Source: Arbacia lixula (taxonomy: Eukaryota > Echinodermata > Echinoidea > Arbacioida > Arbaciidae). Taken from it: a stretch of DNA of 64,000 nt. The position numbers were made by a program, and so were the translations under genes. Below are positions 26,001 to 41,000 of the stretch, one piece after another; the first letter of the stretch is position 1; each line of letters begins with the position of its first letter. Location of the stretch: contig OZ022585.1 of assembly GCA_963669155.1 (NCBI GenBank), positions 5,923,558-5,987,557 of the forward strand. The letters run 5' to 3'. The notes under the pieces are model-generated. The model worked only from the letters and a program-made list of their open reading frames with translations, did no database searches and was not told the origin of the DNA.

Positions 26001-29000
26001 TGAAGTTTATTCATAACCTGTTCTCTACTGTCTTAAGATTGGATTATGCCAGAGTCATGCTGCTTTGTATCTGAGTGGGTAAAAGCCAGCTCACATATAT
26101 GCGGGCTCACTAGAGATCAGGTTGATAATCTAGATAACCTAGGTTCTACACTGTGGAGTGCTAATAGACAACTACATGCAAGTCTGGAAGTAATCATATA
26201 GATTACCCCTCTACCTCTTACTCACCATCATACAGGGCAAATACATCGAACAGTATAGTTATTGCATTTTCAGGACAGATGGACGTTTGGACATACAGAC
26301 GGATGGACAACCAGTTAAAAAATTGCCATAAAAAGCCGATCCATAATTTACATTCATTCAGTCCGCCAATTCCCCACAAGACTGTAGATTCACAAATTAA
26401 CTCAAATAAACATATGCATATCATGCACCTGTCCTCCAATAAGAAAAAAATGTGTGAAATTAAATCTGATTCTCCCGGTACAAACAAACAAACAAAATGG
26501 CAGAAAATGAAGGTGTTTTGAAAGCACTGATCCATGTATAAGATATTAATGATTATTCATGTGTTATTCAATTTGTATAAAGTTCTATGTTGCCATGTCT
26601 TTTATACATTGTACCTTTTATAGTACCCACTTGTATTTTTTAAGATGGCATTCTTTAGGTCTGGCACCTAAGTCCCAATACAAATTTCCTTGATTGGAAC
26701 AAGGACAAATTGAGCTGAATTGAATTGAATTCAATTTAATTGAATTGAATTGAAATGAATTGAATTTTGCTACCTGACACCACAGGTGAAGAGCCTGCAA
26801 TGCTTGGTGTTCTGAGCGACAGCATGCAGCGTGCTGTCCTCATCATTGATATGGCCATCAGAGACCAGCAGGATGTTCTGCAGCCCCTCGGAGCGCAGCA
26901 GGAAGTAGGACTGGAGGGGGCGCCAGACATCCGTGTTCCCCCGTGTGGCTCGGGCCTGGTTGATGAAATCGGTCGCAGCTTGGACGCTGGCCTCCGTCCT
27001 GACTTGGCTGTTGGGGAACAGCTCTTCAAATCCTGTCAGAGAAAATGATAATATCCAAATCCAATGCAATTATATCCTTTATGCTTACTTCAGTTCATTT
27101 ATTTTCCAATATCATGTCACTAATAACTTTATACATTATAAATACATGTTTCCTAAAGACCATGCCTTTGAAAACTGGCTACTGTGCATAAAGGGTTTGC
27201 GTTAGTCATTTCCTTGTTTATTCTGAACCACAGCGAGCTCAGTCCAATCATAATTGCATTGTCCCAATTTTCAGAAACAGTATTTGAAGAAGGCGAAGAA
27301 AAAACAACTCTATGTCCTATTCCAACACATCAAGGTCGATCGTAAGAACAATTCAGAAACAAGACAAGGCAAAGGTTATTTTAAAATAAGTTTGAGATTC
27401 GTACTAAAAACAAATGTGGCCCATGTTGAACCAGTACCATGGAGTGCACAGCGGTCTCCGTTCTCTACGCTATACGTTTCAGACCACATTTCCAAAAGCT
27501 CCTCAAAATCTACCATAAAATGGCTATGATTTTGCTTGAAGTTAGTTTCCAGTTCTATTATTGGAATGGAGTTTTTTTCTCCATATGTTAAAAATATTTT
27601 TTATGTGCAAAAGGGTTACCCTGTCTTTAAAGATTGTCCGTCCCTTTTGCAAGCTTAAAATTTGAAATTGTCTATCACGATCGTAAATTGAAGAAAGTGT
27701 GATTCAAGACCATTTCTAAGAATATAGCATGTTGAAGCTGTCTGTATATTATGTAAAAAATCTCAGCCGTTAAATTTCAAACCGACTTTTTTCGTACCAC
27801 GAAAAAAGTATTAGTCTTTGTTACAGTACCTATGTGTTTATTATGCGTGTGTGAAATCCTAATTTTATGAGTAACTACCAAACTTTGGAGATGATTCCTT
27901 CCATAGAACAATTTTTTTCATAATGCGTTTTATAATTTAATAAAGATATTCATCAATAAAGCAAATATTTCAACACAAACTGCTAAGAGCCTGGGGTAAA
28001 GACTATTAATCAGACGTTGTTTATGTGCATTATTTGAATTTTACACTACGTATCAGTTTCAAATTGTGAATATAGAGCTTGCCAACACTTCTCTTTATAT
28101 TATGCCAATGTTTCGATGGTTTTGTGGTGATCTGAAAAAAGGACTGGCTGTCTTTAAGACAGGTCTTGCTTTATTAGATTTGAGAAGAACTTGGACAATA
28201 CCTGTGCCAAATGTCACAACATTGAAGAGGCAGTCCTCTGGCATATGATGGAGGGCTAGCAGTAAGACCTGCTTGGCCTGTTTTAGTGGCCCCCCTTTCA
28301 TCGAATTGGAACAGTCCAGCAGCAGTATGACCTCTGGCTTCTCCAGGCTGGTCGATTCAAAGTCGGGGTAGAAGGTCAGCATGCATGCCTGGAGGGATAC
28401 AACAAGAGGGAAATGCTCCTTAAAATTAGTGTGATTACTGATTTCTCATACACTTTAAAAAAACAATGCTATTTCTGCAGTCACTTTAATTAACCTCCTC
28501 AAAAAGCACTCCATCCCTTAAAACAAGTGGTTTGGGAAAATGTCTGAAAACTATGGTGCATGATATGGCATCCAACCTTTGCTGGTATCATAAATCACTG
28601 ATTTCTTCTACAATAGAAAACTACTGAAGATGAATAAACAGCCCGTTACATCAAATTGCTCAGCCTGCTTGTTCAAGGGAATGTGAACAAATTCCAATCA
28701 AGACTTTTCCTAGAGCGTTACTAAATCATTTCATATAATATCAGTTCTGGTGTTAAGTCAATCTATAAAGTCGGTTACTGAGCAATCAAATATTCCATTA
28801 TAACAAGTATAACACATGTACTAACCTTTGTATCACTGATGCAAAAATATATGTTAAACTTGGAGAATGATTTCTCTGACTCCTAATTCAGAACCTTTTT
28901 TAATAGATAAGCTCATCTCCATGATCATAGTTAAAAAGAAAAGTGAAACGACTTGTGCAACTGTGATGAACAGAAAAAATGACTACGGAAAATACATCAC

Positions 29001-32000
29001 AATATTAGTCTGACTGACATGATGTCTTCTTCAGTACCTGACTGTTGTTGTCATCAGGGTGCTGCTCCACCCACATTCTAGGCCGGTGGAGATCCTCCAG
29101 GCCAATCAGAAGCTGGAACCCCTCTCCCAGATTGGTACAGTCCTCTGGCAGTGATACAACAGCCTTGGTTGCCGTTTGCTACAGGAATGTTCCATTTGAG
29201 AAGCAGGGGTCAAAATGGATGCATACAGCTGGATGCAGTGGACTTTATTTCAGTACTGTTTATCCTTAAGGAACAGTACAAGCCCATAATACACATCATT
29301 AATTGTTTGGGGAGGAATATTGGAACACATTTTGAATGAAACAGAACTTTAAACAATAGGCTTATCAACTCATATATGTAAAGAAAAACCACATATAATT
29401 ACACAATAAACACATACTGTAGCCTATGTGCGTACCTCAGCGTTAAGTGTTTGTCAAAAACAAACAATCCTTCATGTCAGGTATGTGAATAAACTTTCTA
29501 TTCTTCTTTACTGTATGATCTGCCTTAGACCAACTTAAGACTTCACATAAGCATATTATTTCAATAAAGAGTACAGAATTATTGTTTACATTCCAGCATT
29601 ATTGTTTTTCATACAAGTGAAATAATAATACTAGTCGGCTTCAGTCCATAAAAAAATGAGGCTTTTGATTTACTACTATAATTTTGTCTACATGTACATT
29701 GGACTGGTACTATATTTTTTTCACTTCCTTTCTTTATATCTTCATCTATCTTTCAGTACTCATCACTGAAAAAATTATTTCGCTCACTGCTTCATAATTC
29801 ATAATTAACTTTATCTTCATCATGTTTCCTACCATTATGCTTACAGGGTAGTTTAGTGTTTCATCTTTGCTCTTATCTTTGTACCGGTCAGCATGGTCAT
29901 GGTCATTGTGTCTTCTTGTTTGTTTCCACAACAAGGGTCATGTTGCATATAGCTTTAGAATTATTGTTACTTACCATAAATGGTAACTACCATGGCAACA
30001 GCCAATGAGCTCCTGTGTTTGCACCTGATGCAAATTGAGGGTAAATTACAAGAATTGAAAACCTATAGGCATCATAGCCCTGAGATCATAATAATCTATT
30101 AATAGAAATTCTGAACAATAAACAGAACCTACTTTGATCCTGAGAGGGTGAGTTGTTGACTCAATCGTTGTGATGTCAGATGCCATCTCCATGGAAACAC
30201 CCAGTGAGAAGAAACTAATCAACATAAAACAAAATGTTGATGATGATAAGAATCAGATTTTATAGAGTGTTTTTTGGGGGGAATGGTGTACTACTCGAGG
30301 CACTTGCTTATTACCCTAGCCAAGCAGCAGTATTCAGAACTACAAGCTAGTTCATTTCATTAAATCAGGAATAAATTCTGGTAGTTACCCATTCATTAAA
30401 GATTGTCCATCCCTTCTGCAAGCTTAAAATTTGAAATCTTCAATCACGATCGCAAATTGAAGAAAGTGTGATTCAAGACCATTTCTAAGAATATAGCATG
30501 TTGAAGCTTTCCGTAAATGTAAAAATTTAAGCCGTTAAATTTCAAACCGACTTTTTTCGTACTACGAAAAAAGTATTAGTCTTTGTTACAGTATCTTTGT
30601 GGTTATTATGCATGTGTGAAATCCTAATTTTATGAGTAATTACCAAACTTTGGAGATGATTCCTTCTATAGAACAATAGAACAATTTTTTTCATAACACG
30701 TTTTATAATTTAATAAACAGATTAATCAATAAAGCAGATATTTCAACACAAACTGCTAAGAGCCTGAGGTAAAGACTATTAATCAGACGTTGTTTACATG
30801 CATTATTTGAATTTTAACATTACGTATCAGTTTCAAATTATGAATATACAGCTTGATAACATTCTCTATATGTTTTGCAAATGTTTCGATGGTTTTGTGG
30901 AGATCTGAAAAAGGGACGGGCTGTCTTTAAACGCAAATGTTGTGAGGGATGGACATGAGCAAAACACCTTGCCCAAGGGTGTACGCAATGGGCCAAAGTC
31001 AATGCCAGGCTCACTCAGCAAGAGTCAAGAGCTCTTCTCACTAGTGAGAATGCTCTCACTAGAATCCTTCCATGGTAAATTAACCCAAATTTCTTTAAGT
31101 ATGCGAGATACAGTAGCACAAATCATATAGATCTATATCCGTTTGATAGATTCACAACTCTTTGCAGATATCTTCAAGCAAATTGTTCTGAATGAAATTA
31201 TATATCATTACTTTCTATCTAAAATTGCTTTGATAAACCTATTTTTGTGCAGCGATATTAAAGTTCTTTTAAAATTTACTTTGGAAAATTACTTTACCAA
31301 GCAAACTATGCAATAGAGCCTGTTATATTTCATGTTTTGCTTGCAAAGCTTTACAGTTTGATCTTACGGGTGAAAAACCTTCATAAATTTCCTTGTCCAA
31401 AGTATTTGTTTTAAAATGTTGTCTTTTTCTGAATATTATAAGAAATGATTAGGTTTAATGGTTTGCTTACAAAGCTGAAGGGATGTTGAAGAGGCAACAT
31501 CTGCATCAGGTTTCTCAAACAAAGCACTACACTTTGTTAAGAAGGGTTATGATTTGACTTCATATATTACGATAAAAAGCTAGAGCAATTCGACTGCCGC
31601 GCAGTCAATATGCCTCCGCCTATTTGCTAGCTCTATTTAGATTTATTTTTCAGAAAACCTTTTTGATGGGCAATGAACCATTTAATTCCTATGTGAAATG
31701 AAAATATCATATTCTGTTTTTCCATGTTTAGCCAAGTTTGGCAATGTTCATTGACCTTTTAACTTCCAATCTAATCGTCTAAATCCATCCTTGTATCACA
31801 TTTGTTTCAAATTAGCCAATTTTGGGGTAAAGTTCATTGACCTTTGACCCTACAGTAATTTTACCCAAACTTTCATTAATTAACCTCCATGAAGTGATAC
31901 GTCTCTGTACCATGTTTGGTTAGAATTGCACCATTGGATTTGGGTTTATTATGAAAAATATCCATTTGGGGCCAATTTTTAGCAAATTGTTGGAAAGTTC

Positions 32001-35000
32001 ATTGATCTTTGACCTCTGGCCTTTCAGGAATTTCACCAAAGAATGTTACCAGTCTATCCCCAAGAAGTGATCCATCTTAGTACCAAGTTTCATGAGAATT
32101 GCACTTTTGGATGTGGCTTTATGGTGAAAAATATAAAGTTTGGGGTAGTTTTTAGCCAATTTTGGCGAGGTTCATTGACCTTTGACCTCTGAACTTTCAG
32201 GAATTTTATAAAAAATGTCACCAGTCTGTTCTCAAATAGTGATCCATCTTCGTAACATGTTTCATGAGAATTGCATCCTTGGATTTGGATTTATTGTGAA
32301 AAATATAAAGCTTGGGACAGTTTTTAGCCAATTTTGGCAAAGTTCATTGACCTTTGACCTCTGAACTTTCAGGAATTAAATTAAAAATGTCACCAGTATA
32401 TTTCCAAGTAGTGATCCATCTTTGTACCATGTTTCATGAGAATTCCTTGGATTTGGCTTTATTGTGAAAAAGGTCAATTTTCATTGACCTTTCAACTTTT
32501 CTCAAGATATTGCCTTAACGGATTCGAGACGGACGGACGGACGGACAACCCGAAAGCATAAAGCCTCCAGCCACCTCTTGGCGGAGTCATAATAAAAACA
32601 TTTGATAGTTCGCTTACACAGCTGAGGGGTCGTTGATCTTTAAAGTGGCAACGTCTGCCTGAAGCTTCTCTGACATGGCAGCATCTTTGCGCCAGGGTGC
32701 GACGCTGCCTGGAAGGCCGAACGCGATCTTGTCTCCCTCGACCGAGAGCTCGATGACGTACGTGATCTTGATCACCACAGAGATCTTGGGAGGGAGGTTG
32801 CCTACACTGACTGTGAACACATCCTACAAAGGTGCAGGGAGATGAGGAGGGAGAACGTGCGACTACTGTAAAAATGCTCAACTTTGCCATGTTTTCATTG
32901 ACATCAATTTTGCGATTGATCTTCAAACTGCAAAAATAAAAACATTGCCAATTACTTGTTCATTGTTCTTTCCTGTGTTGGGTACATAAACTCCTTCTAT
33001 GTGAGTAACAACGTACTACAAATGGGCAACATATATATGCTGTAATCTGTCATATGTATCCTTTTATTGAATATAAATTATTTTGGATGAACTATCCCTT
33101 TAATAAGGAGCTTTAATACAGTTGGGCCTGAGATCAACGTCAGAGCTGACTGCAATCAACTGCAGTCAGACTGCAGTCAATGTATGGAGCTGATTGCATT
33201 CGATTGCAATCACTCTGCATTTGATCTCAGGGCTCCAATGTATGTCCTGCTCTAGCTAGATGATGAAGCATGAAGCCTGTAATCTAAGCGACTGTGGATA
33301 TTAAAGAATCAGCAAATGTTTGATGTTTGAACCCGGACATGCTTTTTTTTGGATGATGCCACAAAAGGTTGGTCCCTGGCATAAATCATAATATTTCTTT
33401 AATGTATTCAAATTCAAATATAAGAAATCTGCTGTCAATCAATACTATTAAAACTTGTTAATCTCCATGTGTGTTGTAATTGGGTTCTTTTGTAGACAAT
33501 GAGATAGGTTTGGCCTTATATAAGGTATTCACCTTTTAGGTCATCCCTTCACTCTCTCCTTTTTTTAATAAGAGTTAATTACAATTTGTTCTTGGTCATG
33601 TCATTAGTTTTATAACTTTCATAAATATTGTTACCAAAATAATAATTGCTTATTGATGGTTCAAAGTATTTTTGCCTTTTTTCTTATATGTTATTTAAAA
33701 GATGGGTGAAAATAAAACTGAATTGAATTGAATTGAATACCTGATAGATGCATATTGGTAAAAAACAGAATCCACACATACGCACACCCACACACTACTC
33801 ACTGGAGCCTCTTCATCCATCAAGTATGCCCCATGCCCCTTGCTGATGGCCTCTTTGTACTCTTTCCGAGCCTTCTCCTTCTCCTTCACGGTCCCCACAA
33901 TGTGCTTGTCAGCGATGAATGCCTCAAAGCCGCAGACCGCGGCAGCATCCTCCAGAGGGAACACGTACTTTGCCTCGATCGGTACGGAGTTTACGTTGTC
34001 GTACTCCTGTAGGATCACAACCTGGGGAGAAAGTGTTGAAGAGGGGCTTGGTTACTTTAACCTGTTCTTCACTGAGCGGGCTGGCTTTTTTTTTTAACTC
34101 AGATACTAAGCAGCGCATCTCCCGCAAGATCTGCTATACAGAAAATAGACAACAAGCAATGAATAAACTTCAAATTCCTTCAAATTCCTTCAAATAGGGT
34201 GCAGTTAAGCCACACCACTTTGGTTAATGCAGTTCCACAGTAACTAACCAGACCAGGTTTCTCAAAGCCTGAATATCTAACCACAAGGAGCAAGTTAAAG
34301 CAAAATTGGGGATATGATCGTGTATGTATATTGGAGCATAGTTCATTGAAAATTAATTGGTGATATCAATATCGGTAGATAAACTTCTTTCTTCCACATT
34401 ACTCTCTTTTCTTTAACATTTGCTGGTCTTTTCTTTTTCTTTACTTTCTTTCACTTGTTTTGTTTTTAATGTCCTTTTCCTCTGACTTGGTGGCCTCTCC
34501 GTCCACTGTCATCCTCTCTTTCTTTTTCTTATTTTATCTTCTTTTCCTTTTACCTTCCTCCTTCTCCTTGCCCTTATTCTTCACTATCTTCTTACCATCT
34601 CATTGTTGGAGTGCAGCTCCTGCCATTAACTATCCTACTTTGTGGTACTTTTCTTCAACCTGGTGTCCTACTCTTCATCCTTCTTGTTTTCATCTTTTTT
34701 TCTTTACTTTTAAATTCTTCTCCCTGTCCTTCTTCATTATTTTCTTCTTAGCATTACCACTAAATTCATTATCAAATTTCTTATTTTACCCACACTATAA
34801 GGGCAATGTCTCTGTCAAAACTATGACAAATATGTTTCAAAATAAAATGGGGTGTTACCGCTTTCACCCTCCACCTCTAATATTTTACTTTATTTTCTCA
34901 TCCTTCACCTCTCCAATCTACAGCTTCTTCATATTCTCTCTATCACCAAATTATTGTACATGGTACACATCAATTGCTAGACCTATGGTACTGCTTCTTC

Positions 35001-38000
35001 TCGAAGCACCACATTGAATCAGGTTTATACGATAAGGGGAAGTTCCACTGTACCTGAGCAGCTAGGTCCATGAGCTTTGCCCTGACGTAGACATTCTTGA
35101 GTGGGATGGGCCGGTTACCCTTGGTCTGAAGACCGCTGGTCACCTTGGCATTAGGGTCTGGCACCCCCTTCACATCCTTCAAATCTGATAAAAAAAAAAT
35201 AACAAGTCCCACAGAAAATTGAAAATTAAAGTAAACTGTTCATGCGCCGTTGACACATTTTTTGACACAATTAAACCTTTACAGGGCGCACCTGTAAAGC
35301 AGTTTTTTAACTGATGTTGCCTACCCTGTATTTTTAAAGAAGACTTGAATAAATAAATAATAAATAATTATGTGTAGGATAAAATGCTGCTGCCCTATGT
35401 TAATTTTGTGTACTATTTGTGAATGAAGTAACATATGGCACACAAAGGGTTACATGCACACATTGGAGCCTGGAGATCAACTTCCCAGTTGACTGCATGT
35501 GACTGCAATCGATAGCAGTCAATCACTGATCAAACACATGGCGTTGACTGCATGTGACTGCAATCGATAGCAGTCAATCACTGATCAAATGCATGGACCT
35601 GACTGCATGTGACTGCAATCGATAGCAGTCAATCACTTGAGAAAGGCATGGACCTGACTGCATGTGACTGCAATCGATAGCCATCAAGCACTGAACAAGT
35701 GCATGTAGTTGACTGCATGTGACTGCAATCGATAGCCGTCAATCACTGAACAGATGCATGGAGTTGACTGCATGTGACTGCAATCGATAGCAGTCAATCA
35801 CTGATCAAATGCATGGATCTGACTGCATGTGACTGCAATCGATAGCAGTCAATCACTGATCAAATGCATTGACCTGACTGCATGTGACTGCAATTGATAG
35901 CCGTCAATCACTGATCAAATGCATGGAGTTGATTGCACGTGACTGCAATCGATAGTCGTCAATCACTTGAGAAATGCATGGAGTTGACTGCATGTGACTG
36001 CAATCGATAGTCGTCAATCACTTGAGAAATGCATGGAGTTGACTGCATGTGACTGCAATCGATAGCAGTCAATCACTTGAGAAATGCATGGAGTTGACTG
36101 CATGTGACTGCAATCAATAGCAGTCAATCACTTGAGAAATGCATGGAGTTGACTGCATGTGACTGCAATCGATAGCAGTCAATCACTTGAGAAATGCATG
36201 GAGTTGACTGCATGTGACTGCAATCGATATCAGTCAATCACTGATCAAATGCATGGACCTGACTGCATGTGACTGCAATCAATAGCCGTCAATCACTGAT
36301 GAAATGCATGGAGTTGACTGCATGTGACTGCAATCGACTGCAGTCAATCACTGAACAAATGCATTGACCTGACTGCATGTGACTGCAATCGATAGCCTTC
36401 AATCACTGATCAAATGCATGGAGTTGACTGCATGTGACTGCAATCAATAGCCGTCAATCACTGATCAAATGCATGGAGCTGACTGCATGTGACTGCAATC
36501 GATAGCCGTCAATCACTGATCAAATGCATGGAGTTGACTGCATGTGACTGCAATCGATAGCCGTCAATCACTGATCAAATGCATGGAGCTGACTGCATGT
36601 GACTGCAATCGATAGCCGTCAATCACTGATCAAATGCATGGAGTTGACTGCATGTGACTGCAATCGATAGCCGTCAATCACTGATCAAATGCATGGAGCT
36701 GACTGCATGTGACTGCAATCGATGGCAGTCAATCACTGATCAAATGCATGGAGCTGACTGCATGTGACTGCAATCGATGGCAGTCAATCACTGATCAAAT
36801 GCATGGAGCTGACTGCATGTGACTGCAATCAATGGCAGTCAATCACTGATCAAATGCATGGAGTTGACTGCATGTGACTACAATCGATTGCAGTCAATCG
36901 CTGATTAAATGCATGGAGTTGACTGCATGTGACTGCAATCGATAGCAGTCAATCACTGATCAAATGCATGGAGTTGACTGCATGTGACTGCAATCAATAG
37001 CAGTCAATCACTGATCAAATGCATGGAGTTGACTGCATTTGATTGCTTGCTTCACTGCAGCTCCCATACAACACAAATTTGACTGGTATGAAAGAGCTCA
37101 ATAACACTCAACTTTTGTAGTTGACCTGTAAATGTACAAGTAAAGTAAGCATGCGAACGCATTTTGGTAATTGGTAATCATATTGAACACTTATTATTCT
37201 GTGGGTCTGTACAAAGAACATTAGAAAATAAAAAAGGGAGATTGCATCCTGTGTAATAAGCTCATCTGTGATTACGTTTTGCATAAAAGAGAAAATTGTT
37301 GATAATTCATCTCTCTCACTACCATTTACAAGAAGAAATGTGTCTAAACCAATAGGTTTTTTCAAGGCCTAGCAATGAAAAGGTTTATCTGAGTTTTTCT
37401 GTATTTTCCACAATGCAATATGCTGGAAACAAAGCTAATTTCTCCCCTATCATTCCCACAAACTGATGATGTGATATTCACATCTGTCTCGCTTTCCATA
37501 CTCACCCACAGGTGGAGGGGCCGCTTCTGCATCAGTCTCCATGGCAACAGGGACCGGTTCTGGGAGGAAGGAAGGAGTGAGGTCCTCATCTCCGGGCAGG
37601 GAGAACTCCACCAGATATCTCAGCCGCTGCTGATCCAGGTTGTAGATGGCAAACTCATCAGCCTGCATGGATAACAAGACAGAATTTAATATGGATTACA
37701 TCAATCATTTACATACAGGATCAATTCTTTTGGGGATAAAATCCACTGGAAAACAAAGAAAATACTATCAGTATCAGAACTTCCCTCCCAAAAATAGAAT
37801 TGGAAACTTATTTTAAGCAAAATGATAGTGATCGCTAGATTTTAAGGAATTTTTGTGCAGGTCGTCCAAAGTGTAAGACCAAAGGCCGCTGTGTGCTGTG
37901 GCCCGCAAAAAAAAGTACCCGTATCCCATCGTGAGTTCAATGGCGCTGGCACATGTAAGCGCACAGCAGCATGAGATGTATGCGCTTTGGTTAGCTATCA

Positions 38001-41000
38001 AGACTATGTAGCAATATTTTCACATGTTGTTAAATGTGTGACCCTACAGCGAATTGCAAAAAATTGTGAAAATAAAACCCTCATGAAATTAACAGCTCAA
38101 ACAATACAATCGAGCAAACTTACAGTGAAATCTGAGGGTGGTTTGCCACTGCCTCCCCCCAGGCCGTGGACGCTGTCGTACCCCTCCGGTGGCTCGGTCA
38201 GCTGCGGCTGGTACCGGTCAACCTCCAGGGGTTTCCCGAGGGTGACGTCGCAGAGTAGCATGAAGCGGCTGCCACTGAGGGAGCTCTTCGGTGCGTACTG
38301 GGCGCTCGTACTGTGATAAATAAATAATGGGAGGTGAGGGAATGAGTGTAATACTCGTGAAATATGTAAAAAGACAATAATCTACATGTTCAAGTGTGGC
38401 CAATGGTTCTTGACATGGAATGAAAAATAGGCATTCCAGATCGAGTCTCATAAAAATGTTGTTTAATTTTTCTCAAACATATCATTTTATGAGATGTTTC
38501 CTTCCTCGTGTCCAGAATCGAAACAAAAGTGGGACCCATGTTCATGGTAGAATGGACCTGCATTGAATACAGAGGGGTGTTTCACCAAGCTGTTCTTCAG
38601 CTGCATGTAAGAACGACCTTACACAGGACTGGTGACCCTTTCTTGTGCTATATCAGATTCTCAATGATTTAGATTCCTATCAGTTCAAGATGAAATCTGA
38701 AATGAATTGATTAAAGTGTCTGAATACAATGTTGGTGATTTTTCAAAGTTGATTAGCATTGTTAGAAGTTAACTCACTGTAAAAATGGGAACAAATTGGG
38801 GTATCTGATGTAGCACAAGAAAGGGTCACCACTCATACGTAAAGTCGTTCTTATACCCCTTTCACGCTAGCATGAAAGGGCGTCTCGATGAATCACCGGG
38901 TGAAATGCAGATTAAAGATCAAAGGTCATGTTTTGTTTCCGGTCGATCATGCCCAATTTCGCACGCTTCCACGTGATTTCTACGTGCTTGCAAACAATAG
39001 CAAGCTTTAATTCGCCAGCTACGTGTTTGTTGTGTAATTTCCGTTGCACTGACGCACTCGCACATGTGCACATAGTTTCGTGATCATCTCCATTTCACTA
39101 TAGCCGTACGCAGTTGAAGTGAAATCGCAATATTTTAATAACAGCTGGTAAAAACAGTCAAAGATGTGGGTTTTTTTGCGAGAATTACGACGACTACGCT
39201 AGCTGGCGAGCGGAGGTGAGATAGATCAAATTAACGCGCGCTGCGCTGAGAAGCTACTTCCGCTATAATGCGTAGGTCGGCCGTTCCCTGTACAGCTGCG
39301 TACGCGTACGTGCATATAACACGTGAAGTTCACAATAGCTCGTAAGAAATTCAACGGGATGGCATACTCCAGTGTGAAAGGAATCTTCCCCAGTGACATC
39401 TAGTTGGATTCAACTGTGAATTCACCAGTGGTTCCCCGGGGAAAGCAGCGTGAAAGGGGTATTAGTTTAAGAACAGCTTGGTGAAACACCCCCTAGGTCC
39501 CACAGTTATTACCACTTCTACCCCTTATGTATCTTTAGATTACCATCCAATTGTTTATCTGCTTACCTGGCGCTGTCGGCAAAGTACACACCATGTCCCA
39601 GCATGCCTGCATCGGTCCGTTGCCCTCCCAGGTCATCCACCACAATCTTAGGCATCAGCAGTCCTCTGCATGACAAACCAATCAATAAACATGGGAATGG
39701 TTTAGCGGGTGGACACTTGGATTTACTCTTACTTTCATTTTGTCACATAAACATTATTTCTATTGTTTTAAAAGAAATTTTTAGGTAGACACAAAGTATT
39801 CCACTCAAAGTATTGTAAGTATTACACCAAAACATTCACTTTTAAGTGAAATGTATTTTGTAAGGCTCCTCCGCATTCTAACTATGTTAATCATGTTTGC
39901 TCTCTCATATTGCGAGAGGGATAGAGTCAACAGAATCTTACAAATTTCATAGTAATGTAATGGTCCTTGAAGTACATGTGAGTTAGTTGATTGGTCAGGA
40001 TGATAAAAGTTGAGATTTCATAGTACGCCATGTGTACTACGTCTCTCCTGAAAAGGACTGCTTAATTTATTTGTCCAAATCTGAAAAGAGCTGTTAAAAG
40101 TGAGCAAAGTGAGAAATGAGTGAAGATATGAAGTAAAAAGCTCTAAAATGCTCCATTGCTCTTATAATGGTACATGTGTAAAAATTACAGTAGTAGGATG
40201 TGTTGATGAAATCTCAATTTGAGGTATAAAAGAGCTCTAAAAAGAAGTATTACTCTAAAACTGGTTTGTGTAACAATAACAATGGTCACGTGTTGATGAT
40301 TATTTTTTATTCACGTTTTTTACAATAAATACAATTTGAGATTTCCTACCGAGACAGAATTCCCAGGAAGTTGGATGGTTTCGAAGCATGGAAGAGAAGC
40401 TTCTGGTTGCCAAGGTGATGGGAGAAGGTGGCATCTTCCACAAATCGACCAATGGCAAAGACGTTCTTGATATTGACTGGAAGCTCACTAAACACAAGAA
40501 ACGAACAAAAGAAGAGAACAGAAAAGCTGTTTTAAAGATGGTGGATCCATTGTGCGGCCTCAAATGTAAAGTTGGGTCCATGCTCTGCAAATATTGCACC
40601 AGTACAGAGAGGAAAACCCCTTTAAGAAGTTCTCTCAGAATAAACAAGCTGGAGACTATGTTTTACCAGAATAATAATAACTGTTACATCTCAAATCAAG
40701 AGACGTTTCATTGATTCATGAATGTACATATACAATACAAATTTAATCATTCAACTATTCAATAATTAATCATTTTATAAACTCTTATACTGTAACTTCA
40801 GTAATTTTCACACTTTTAGCGCAACGTAGAACAAGCATGATTTGAAAAGTAACCACAAATTTAGAACCATCCTTCTATCTTTATCAGGCTAGATGCGCAA
40901 GTCTGTTGGGGCTTCCGCAGTTACAGTACTGGCAATCAACTTGGCTTTTTAGTGGCATAAAGTGCTCATGAAAATATTTTGCTTGGGCCTTTGTTCATGA

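Noticed and set aside
34460..35017. 185-codon plus ORF
   Set aside because: Pure T/C-rich intron sequence giving Phe/Leu/Ser-rich translation, no domain, runs against the gene.
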